Positions 56,323 to 64,000 of a stretch of DNA of 64,000 bases are shown piece by piece; the first letter of the stretch is position 1; each line of letters begins with the position of its first letter. The notes below the pieces were generated by a model that made no database searches, was not told the DNA's origin, and saw only the letters and a list, made by a program, of their open reading frames with translations. The stretch is from positions 100,599,353-100,663,352 of the forward strand of contig JAYESD010000006.1 in assembly GCA_036927565.1 (NCBI GenBank), given 5' to 3'. The translations under genes and the position numbers were made by a program. The DNA comes from Tuctoria greenei (taxonomy: Eukaryota; Streptophyta; Magnoliopsida; Poales; Poaceae).

Positions 56323-58546
56323 CTAAAATTTAGGAGGAACATCCTCAAGCTTGTATATTGGAACTCCTGGTTTAATTAAAGTCGTCCGCCGATTATACAT
56401 GACATCGTCTTCTTCCCACTCCTCAATATCTTCTAATGTTGGCTCATGAGAAGAACGAGATGCCCTCAATTTTCTAACATTTTCCTTCATAGCTTCCAAA
56501 TACTTTGACACTTCTGATGAAGGTTTATTAATTTCGTATGAGCTAACTTTGATAGGCACTGATGATCGAGGAGCAGTCGTCGGAAGTTGGACACTGGCTT
56601 GTTGTTGAACCTGTTGTTCAACTGATTGCTCTTTACTCCCAGCAGTTGGCTCTAGTACTACAAGCTTTTGCTCAACTGGTTGCTTTTTACTAGCAACAAC
56701 TTGCTCTGGTACTGCTTGAAGCTGTTGTCCAACTTGTTGCTCTTGGATATCTTCCTTGTTGAGACATAGGGGGAGTGGATCTTCCTGGACTGGGAGTGGA
56801 TCTTCATGCACTTTCGCCTTAGAAGATGGGGTTGCAGTATCTGGAGATGCGATGGGGCTAGAAATTGGCTCATGGTCCAACACGATATCGCATCGGTGCC
56901 AAAGGATTAATTGGTTGATAGCCTACCCCAGAGTCGCGATCCCCTCAGGTGTGACGTGGTCTATTTCATAATCTTCATAATCATTATCAATGATCTGAAG
57001 AACTTGCACCACAACATAGTACAACAGAAGTGGATTCCTATTGAAGTCACGATCGGGCTTTGCCATAGCAGTGGCAACCTGTTTGGTTTTGTTCCCTGCT
57101 CTGCCTATCGGGACAAGAAGACGACAAGATTTGTCATTAGCAATGTCATCGACAGGGAACTTATGGGTTGACCCTGAGCCTGGCACGGAACCAACGCTGC
57201 TAGGGTAGGCAGTTGGAGATACTAATTGCTCCTTTTGCACCAGAACCATCACTGTACTCGGTGCCACTAATTGTCCTGATTGTCTAAGTTGTTCCATTAT
57301 TTCTTGCATATTTTCTTTGACCTTTTGAGCAATTGTTTCATCAAGTGTTTTCTTAAACTTCTCACGTCTTCTATATGTGTCTTTATCTTTAGGGAAACCA
57401 TCTAGCCAAGACATTTGAGAAGAGACCGCTCGAACCCGTCCGCTGTGTTTAGGGTTTCCTAAGATAGCGGTAAGTTGGTCATTATCCCTCTTCGGCTTGA
57501 AGAGACCCTTCTGTTGCTTTTCAATTACTTCTTTCATTTTATCCTCTACTTCATTCAGAGAGTCGGGCTTTTCAGGTTTGCCCTCGCTGGTCAAACCTGA
57601 CCGAGCAAAGACCCAGCATTGGGTTCTCTCATCGCACCCTTCTAATGGGTGAGGATTGCCCTTACTGGTAATTTCATCTAATATCTTATTCCATTTTTGG
57701 ACTTTGGGGGCATATCTGGCAGACCCCAAGCGATGATGGTATTTGTTCTTTTTTGCAAGCTCTGACCTAGTTGCACTTAGAGCTTTAGCATCAGGTGTGC
57801 TCTTTTGACGAACAAACTCTTGCCACTGAGCTTGTGTGATTTTTCCCATCTTCCTCGGGCTAGGGACCTTATCGGCCTTGACATAAGCATTCATTTCACT
57901 CTTCCAGCATCGAAACTTCTTGCCGCAAGAGACCAATGTTGCTTTCTTTACAGCTTCTTATGTGCCTTTCGGGAACTTGAATTGTTTCTTTATCTTTTCC
58001 CACAACTCATTCTTGGCCTGCTCGGGTAATTTCCTCCAATTCTCGGTTGTGATCGGCACAACCTCCCTAACAATAAAACTGCATGCATTACGGTACTTGG
58101 TAACTGAATCCAGTAGTTCTTGGGGAAGCCCACCTGGACCGGCCCTTGTTATGTACATGATGCGGTCCAATGGACCCTTATTGGGACCTCTTTGCCCTCG
58201 TTTCCGCTTGAGTGAAGCTGAGGATTCATCCATTGGAGAACCTTCTGCGGTTTTAGGAGCCGATGTCACCTCATTGTCTTCGCGATTAATCTAGGTAGAA
58301 AAAAATTATAAGACTTTGTATACTTGACAACCAACATTTACTTGAACTGCTGAAGTTAAGATTCGTGATCCATACCTCGTCGGCAGGATCACATTTCGGG
58401 TCTAGATCCACTGAAGTCTTTTTAATTTTTATATTCGGAAAAGGATCCGATGGACTGTGATAGGAGCCTGAACTACTGGAGTCAGTAAACTCCATATTGT
58501 CTTCTTTGTTGTTACTACCAAGACCAGTCTTCTTAGGGCTTTCCAT
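56323..58546 (-). pseudogene. CACTA Transposase_24-like gene (Ptta/En/Spm family), two nonsense codons
   Basis: Exon 1 runs 58546-58376 (Ser-rich, MESPKKTG) to donor GAG|GTATGG; the acceptor TACCTAG is at 58289. One frame then runs from about 58288 to 56323. It has TRAGPGGLPQELLDSVTKY, ITTENWRKLPEQAKNELWEKI, CGKKFRCWKSEMN, TQAQWQEFVRQKSTPDAKA and KNKYHHRLGSARYAPK, the plant transposase (PF03004-type) region. Premature TAA at 57958 and TAG at 56921 interrupt it. The 3' part is Gln/Val-rich (EQQVQQQASVQ). This family binds subterminal repeats; the catalytic tnp2 protein is a separate gene that I do not see. Confidence 0.85.
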
Positions 58547-60285
58547 GCTAGATCTAATAAGACAAAAAATCTAATAAATGGCATATTAACTCTACATGAA
58601 GTGTTGGATGAAGAAAAAGATGGAAGCATTCTAGGATTTGATAAGGCATTTTAGGGTTTAAGGCGACTGACCAAAAGGTTCCTATACATTGCGAGGGTGA
58701 CAAGCATGTTAAAGTTGATCACCAGCAATGGCAATTTTATCTTTTTATTCTAAATAGGCTAGCTTCGTTCAGAGTAGCTGCAGGCGAGAAGAGACACTCT
58801 TTTTCAGCGATCATCTCTACAACCGTGGGATTTGCACGGTAAAAAAAAAGATAAAAGACCCACATTCTCAAACGAATCAGGAATCCAGAAACATTCGCCA
58901 AAATCTAATCCCGGTGTGCCCGGCCGCACCAAATGGGCTCATCATGGCAGCAGGTTCAGCCATCATGAAAGGCATTACGTACCCCACATATGATGGCACC
59001 AAGGATTTCTGGGATGGTCAATTGTTCTGGCTGTTTAGAAAACAGGACAGGGAAGTCGGCACCTCCTATAGTCATAAACTTGGTGAGTTCTAGAGGTTCA
59101 CGAGGTTTAGGTGACTTGATCAAGTCTGGGCATATGAAACCTTTGGTGGAATATTTCTGATAGGATGGGATTAACCAGGTCGAGGGGTTGGGGGCTTATT
59201 TTTGAAATCCCCCTTCATGTGACTCCAAATCCTATATGGATTGTAACTCAATTCATACTAGGACTAGGACTGGTTCCTAAACTGAATCTGACTCCTAACT
59301 CTATTCAGAGTAGGACTCTACTAATATCGTTAAGGACGAAATCTGCTTTATCTAGAACAATCATATACCCCTAGACTGGTGTTTCCGCAACTTTGTCCAA
59401 AGTCCAAGTTCGACTCCTCTACTGGGTGCACCAGATACCCAGATCATCCAACAAAAATGAAGTCCCAATATATCTAGTTTGATACAAATGGTGCTAACAA
59501 ATCATAAATGGGTACATAAACTTTTTTCCTGTGAAATGACTTAATATTAAGTTGAGTTCAACAATGGGATACATAATTGTTTTAACGCATGCAATCCTTC
59601 TGTAATTCTTCACATCATTATGATTGAATAAGCTATTCAATAAACAAACTCATAGTCATATAACAGCTACACTATCAGCAAGAATTATTCAACATAGTAA
59701 TATATCATTCTCCAAAGGATAAGATACATATATGTTTATTGTACGTGTTCATGTATTTCAATTTGACCATTGTACTAAAAAATGCAAATCGTAGCCACTA
59801 ATTTCATTCAATTGTGCCAATATGGCCATTATCATCACAATCCTACGTATTTGAGTGACACATCATATGTTTGGCATCCAGCACCGCTAGAAGATGGACA
59901 CACCTACTTCCAATAGAGTTCTCATTGCAGTTACCCCCTCAACCTAACTCATTTTGTGTATCGAGTGTGAGTCACCATGAATATTCCAGTTCATTACATA
60001 TTCGAATCCCGGTCAGGTGAGGACATTGGGTTGTTGGAACTGCTGCTGCGTAGAATTGATGGAAGTACACTGACAACCCAAGGATTCCTACCCACCGAAC
60101 CCTAACCAAAGATGCCACCGAACTTGACAGTTTTTCGAATTCCACCGAACCCTAACCAAGGATGCCTACCATTTTCCAATTCCCGAACCCTAACCAAGGA
60201 TATGCAAGGCGGCGGCGAGGGCGGGGAGGGAGGCGGCACGGTGAAGGAGGATGGAAGGTCGAAGGGTTTAGGGTTTACCTTGAAG
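58547..60285. other. Upstream region or large intron of the CACTA K transposase gene
   Basis: No convincing reading frame. Near 60093, 60143 and 60182 there are three direct copies of CGAACCCTAACCAA(A/G)GAT. A possible first coding exon (ATG at 60288, ATGCTTCAAG then GTAAAC donor, minus strand) lies just beyond. Confidence 0.4.
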
Positions 60286-60477
60286 CATGACGACGACGGC
60301 AATGGCTTCGCTCGGCGTAACTGGAAGTGATGAGGGCGAAGCTCGGCGGCGACGGCGAAGCTCGGCGGTGTACCTGGAACTGACGAGGGTGAACACTTGG
60401 CGGAAAATGAAATTTTGGCAGCCTAACGGCGTCTAAGTGTTTCGCCTGGGTTAGGTTTTTCCAACGCTTCCGAGGGG

Positions 60478-60486
60478 TATATATAG
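60478..60486 (-). promoter_or_regulatory. TATA box for the CACTA K transposase gene
   Basis: Minus-strand CTATATATA, just inside the right subterminal repeats and about 190 bp before the putative first exon. Confidence 0.5.
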
Positions 60487-60494
60487 ACTCCCAT

Positions 60495-60680
60495 TTTCTC
60501 AGGCGGATTTAAGTACCGACCGCTTGAGAAGATTGTTACCTCAGGCAGGTTTTACTTACCAACCGCCTGAGAAGATACAATTATCTCAGGCGGTTGGTTA
60601 GTAACACCCGTCTGAGATAAACATCTTCTCAGACGGTTATTAATTACCAATCGCCTGTGAAGATATTTACTTCTTCTTAA
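60495..60680. repeat. Subterminal-type repeats of CACTA K (right)
   Basis: CTCAGGCGG...CCGCCTGAGAAGAT units in both orientations, the same GGCGGTT/AACCGCC core as at 54150-54660, with CTCAG replacing CACAG. Confidence 0.8.
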
Positions 60681-60950
60681 TTAATATGTGTTCATAATTT
60701 GATGAACGCCTACATAAAGACCCCTCACCAACCGCTTGTGAGGTTCTTAATTAATGTGTCGACGACCGTGCACGACCTTTCTTTTCCCCGAGGCGCGACC
60801 TTTCAATGCGCGGTAAACCAACTGCTCCATCTTCCACTCCGCACAGCCTTAAAGACGCGCTATCACCCGTTAGTTCTCCACAAGCGCATCGCTCACTTTG
60901 AATCCTCTTGTTTTCTTCGTCTTCCTCCGCTCCGACGACCCAACACCACT

Positions 60951-61373
60951 ATGGCCGACCTTCCGCCGCCAAGCCCTCCGAGGGAGCCACCTAGCAAGAA
61001 ACTATGTTGCAGCTCCCCCGAGAAGATCAACATTGAGCAGCGCCTCCTCATGGCGCGAGAGGCGTACAACAATACGTCTCGCGCCATGAGTGCCTTGGGG
61101 CTGGGTACCCTTCCAGAGTATCCTAGAATGGGTACCATCGGCCACTACCTCTACGCCCTCACGGGGATGGCTGATTGTCTCGACATTCTGTTCGCGACGA
61201 TGGCCCAGGTTCTTGGCCCCGAGGGCCGTAGAACGCTGGTGGAGGCGACGGCTAGCAACCTCGGGGTTGCACTGCCGGTGCAGCCGGTGCAGCCGGCCCT
61301 GTCTCCTGTTGCACCAGTGCCGGAGTCGCCGCCGGAGGACGAGGAGGAGGAGGAGGAAGAAGAAGAGGAGTAG
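60951..61373 (+). CDS. Cargo gene copy 1 in CACTA K, proline-rich/acidic protein, 140 aa
   Basis: Start chosen at ATG 60951 because the sequence from there (MADLPPPSPPREPPSKKLCC) matches copy 2 at 63637; an open frame upstream is not shared. Residues 1-25 are Pro-rich with a KKLCCSSPEK motif. Residues 26-95 form a helical domain (QRLLMAREAYNNTSRAMSAL, YALTGMADCLDILFATMAQVLG). Residues 105-127 are Pro/Val-rich, and an acidic run ends at a TAG that interrupts a GAG repeat. The promoter has only a degenerate TATA-like TTAAAGA near 60851. I do not recognise the family; it may be a gene carried by this transposon lineage. Confidence 0.6.
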   Translation: MADLPPPSPPREPPSKKLCCSSPEKINIEQRLLMAREAYNNTSRAMSALGLGTLPEYPRMGTIGHYLYALTGMADCLDILFATMAQVLGPEGRRTLVEATASNLGVALPVQPVQPALSPVAPVPESPPEDEEEEEEEEEE

Positions 61374-61640
61374 GAGTAGGAGTAGGATTTAATTAGTTTT
61401 TCTCTTTGTTGTTTTTAGTTGCTTCTGTTTTGTAAATATTGTTAATGAATGAAATCTATCTTTGTTCATCTATGTGGTTGAATATTACTTGTGTATCTTG
61501 TGTGTTCTTGTGTAAATATTGTGCATCTTGTGTGTTCTTTTGTGAGATGTGTGATTGAATATTGTTAATGAATGAGTATCTTGTGTGTTCTTCAACTGTG
61601 TGAATGAATGAATGTGTGTGTGTTCATCGTTAATTAAAAC
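61374..61640. other. 3' flank of cargo copy 1
   Basis: The acidic GAG run continues as GAG TAG GAG TAG, followed by T-rich sequence and GTGTGTTCTTGTG-type repeats. No gene. Confidence 0.5.
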
Positions 61641-61654
61641 ACGTCTGAGAAGAA

Positions 61655-63300
61655 GATTATCTCGGACGGTTGGTAAGTAATACCCGCCTGAGATAAACAT
61701 CTTCTCAGGCGGTTGGTAAGTACCAACCGCCTGTGAAGATATTTACTTCTTCTTAATTAATATTCTTGATTAAATGTGGTCCTTTAAAAAGGCAAAAATC
61801 CACTTTCTTGTAATATTATTGATAAGTAAAGGTTACCATTAAATTGCACTTCATAAATCCTTTGAAATTGGTCAGAACATAAAAGACATACATAAAATGC
61901 TATTTTTCATTTTTCTATCTTGATGAATATAATGCTTTTTTCATTTATTTTTTCAGTGGACATTTTTACTCATCATACCAACCTCTATGAATTTTTTCAG
62001 ATTTTTTAAATTTTTTTGAATCAATGTGTGTTCATAATTTCATGAATGCCTCATATGTATATGAGCATTTAGTTAGAATGGTGGATAATTTGAAGTTTGA
62101 CATGTTGGAATGCTTTTAAAAAAATTAAAAAATTCATACATGTATAAATTATACAAATATGTGCATACCAACAATTTTGAGTGAATGAACTTTTTTTATG
62201 AGATATACAAATGTGAATAATATGTGAGTAGAAATTAATTTGATATTTACCAAAAAATTACAATGTCAGCTATACAAGTTTTAAAAATATTTCGTTCAGG
62301 TGGTAGATGTTAATTTTATACAAATGTAGAAGAAAGAATCATCAAATTTGGACACAATTTGCAGAATCTAAACATGTTTGAGTATTTATATTGGAAACTA
62401 AATAAAAAAGAAGCAAGAGATAAGGAAACTGAAGAACAGTATCGGGCATTATCTCAGACGGTTGGTAAGTAATACCCGCCTGAGATAAACATCTTCTTAG
62501 ACGGTTGGTAAGTACCAACCGCCTGTGAAGATATTTACTTCTTCTTAATTAATATTCTTGATTAAATGTGGTCCTTTAAAAAGGCAAAAATCCACTTTCT
62601 TGTAATATTATTGATAAGTAAAGGTTACCATTAAATTGCACTTCATAAATCCTTTGAAATTGGTCAGAACATAAAAAACATACAATAAATGCTATTTTTC
62701 ATTTTTCTATCTTGATGAATATAATGCTTTTTTCATTTATTTTTTCAGTGGACATTTTTACTCATCATACCAACCTCTATGAATTTTTTCAGATTTTTTT
62801 AAATTTTTTTGAATCAATGTGTTTTCATAATTTGATGAATGCCTCATATGTATATGAGCATTTAGTTAGAATGGTGGATAATTTGAAGTTTGACATGTTG
62901 GAATGCTTTTAAAAAAATTAAAAAAATTCATACATGTATAAATTATACAAATATGTTCATACCAACAATTTTGATTGAAGGAACTTTTTTTTTTATGAGA
63001 TACACAAATGTGAATAATATGTGAGTAGAAATTAATTTAATATTTAACAAAACATTACAATGTCAGCTATAAAAGTTTTAAAAATATTTTGTTCAGGTGG
63101 TAGATGTTAATTTTATACAAATGTAGAAGAAAGAATCATCGAATTTGGACACAATTTGCAGAATCTAAACATGTTTGAGTATTTATATTGGAATCTAAAT
63201 AAAAAAGAAGCAAGGGATAAGGAAACTAAAGAACAGTATCGGGCATTATCTCAGATGGTTGGTAAGTAATACCCGCCTGAGATAAACATTTTTGAAACTA
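61655..63300. repeat. Two tandem copies of a segment of about 795 bp in CACTA K
   Basis: 61655-62450 and 62450-63245 repeat each other closely, with period 792-797 bp. Each starts with subterminal-type repeats (GGTTGGTAAGTAATACCCGCC) and continues with the same AT-rich sequence (for example GTGGTCCTTTAAAAAGGCAA). A third start begins at 63241 and ends after about 50 bases. Confidence 0.85.
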
Positions 63301-63531
63301 CAAGATGTTAATTAACGGCCTGAGAAGATGTTAATTAACTGACACGCTGCACGAGGTCTGCGGAGAAGTTAAGAAGCCATGGTGCAGGGACGCGTGCGCG
63401 ACGTTCCACATGGATACCAGAGAGACGGAAGGATCTTTGAAGATCGTCTTCCACAGTGGTTTAATTGTGCGCCGCACGAGGTCTGCAAAGAGCTCAATGC
63501 GCGGGAAACGAACCGCTCCGCACAGACCATA

Positions 63532-63538
63532 TATAAGG
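63532..63538 (+). promoter_or_regulatory. TATA box of cargo gene copy 2
   Basis: TATATAA within CCATATATAAGGCGCG, about 105 bp before the ATG; copy 1 has lost the match at this place. Confidence 0.6.
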
Positions 63539-63636
63539 CGCGTCGTTGGTTATGTACAAGCACAGAACTTTTGCACTCCTTTCTTCTTCTTCCATCGTTC
63601 CACCTCCTAGCCCGGCGCCGACGAACCACCACAGCC

Positions 63637-64000
63637 ATGGCCAACCTTCCGCCTCCTAGCCCGCCGAGGCAGCCACCCTGCAAGCGGATATGCTGCAGCT
63701 CCCCTGAGAGGGTGAATGACGACCAGCGCATTCCACCGCCGGTGCAGCCGGAGCTACCAGTACAGCCGGAGCAATCGGCTCAGCCGGAGCAGCCGACCTA
63801 CTCTCCTGCTGCATCATCACCGGAGGAGGAGGAGGAGGAGGAGGAGGAGGAGGAGGAGGAGGAGGACGACGACGACGACGACGATGACGACAGCGACGAC
63901 GACGGCGACCACCACCATGGTGACGACGACGACGAGTCGAAGGAGGACCACTTGGCGTGGTTTGAGAAGTTGGCGGAGAGGGCGGAAGAGGAGTGGCCGT
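63637..64000 (+). CDS. Cargo gene copy 2 in CACTA K, partial at window end
   Basis: Begins MANLPPPSPPRQPPCKRICC and is open to the window end (121 codons). Compared with copy 1, about 70 codons of the helical domain are missing between DQR and the PVQPE repeats. A Glu run (63826-63861) and an Asp run (63864-63890) follow, then DDDGDHHHGDDDDESKEDH and WFEKLAERAEEEW. Copy 1 stops within the Glu run, so this tail is probably the ancestral C-terminus. Function unknown; very acidic tails occur in chromatin- and DNA-linked proteins, but that is only an analogy. Confidence 0.55.
   Translation, partial: MANLPPPSPPRQPPCKRICCSSPERVNDDQRIPPPVQPELPVQPEQSAQPEQPTYSPAASSPEEEEEEEEEEEEEEDDDDDDDDDSDDDGDHHHGDDDDESKEDHLAWFEKLAERAEEEWP

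Larger units (their letters stand above)
54142..64000 (-). mobile_element. CACTA DNA transposon K, extends beyond the window
   Basis: CACTACTACAATAAG at 54142 is a CACTA terminus; aca (54139-54141) would be the target duplication. Subterminal GGCGG/CCGCC hairpin repeats occupy 54150-54660. A Transposase_24-like gene with Ulp1 exons runs on the minus strand (58546-54856), and a TATA box for that strand sits at 60486-60478. More subterminal-type repeats lie at 60495-60680, 61640-61740, 62450-62540 and 63240-63330. Two cargo gene copies follow on the plus strand. The other terminus is not in the window, nor is a tnp2-type transposase. Confidence 0.8.

Noticed and set aside
60699..60950. Upstream extension of cargo gene copy 1 to an ATG at 60699
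   Set aside because: The extension is not shared with copy 2 and crosses subterminal repeat flank and promoter-like sequence.

Overview
This is a 64-kb stretch of plant nuclear DNA made almost entirely of transposable elements inserted into one another. Grass-type copia and gypsy LTR retrotransposons, CACTA transposons carrying a Ulp1-type protease, a Stowaway-like MITE and GC-rich gene fragments point to a grass (Poaceae). I cannot name the species. No rRNA gene, CRISPR array or clearly intact host gene was found. Letters A-K name the elements below.

Left part (1-16155). The outermost element is a minus-strand Sirevirus-like copia (A, 11296-16155), whose left part lies outside the window. 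A minus-strand gypsy element (B) sits in A's integrase; its LTR is 10505-11295 and a gag fragment is at 1887-2532. B is split by a complete, non-autonomous Athila-like element (C, 2560-10485, target duplication cccta at both ends). B is also broken by the end of a CACTA element (D, 1-1832) that is almost wholly a 71-bp tandem repeat.

Middle part (16156-41838). Low-information sequence holds a MITE, a perfect 27-bp hairpin and two minus-strand gene-like pieces. It is split by a small LTR element (F, 19764-40555, LTRs about 210 bp). F carries a fragment of a plant TBL (trichome birefringence-like, PC-esterase) gene. F is split by a minus-strand copia (G, 21616-39632), and G is split by a Sirevirus-like copia (H, 25854-36340, duplication ccttt).

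Right part (41839-64000). An LTR-like sequence (I) with about 100 bp of phased heat-shock-element units and a TATA box is interrupted by another Sirevirus-like copia (J, 42548-54018). Immediately after it comes a second CACTA element (K, from 54142 past the window end). K holds a decayed Transposase_24-like/Ulp1 gene on the minus strand, hairpin-rich subterminal repeats and two diverged copies of a small proline-rich/acidic cargo gene on the plus strand.

What looks most interesting. (1) C, H and J, from both LTR superfamilies, each carry between the protease/pol genes and the 3' LTR an ORF of the same layout: basic start, globular core, coiled coil or low-complexity tail. In each case the ORF is preceded by an internal copy of that element's own LTR-type palindrome motif, with a TATA-like box in C and more weakly in H. 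This suggests an internal promoter module. (2) The heat-shock-element array in I. (3) F as a small gene-capturing retrotransposon like maize Bs1. (4) The cargo gene pair in K. Almost every coding region carries stops, frameshifts or deletions; the clearest intact ORF is the gag of H.
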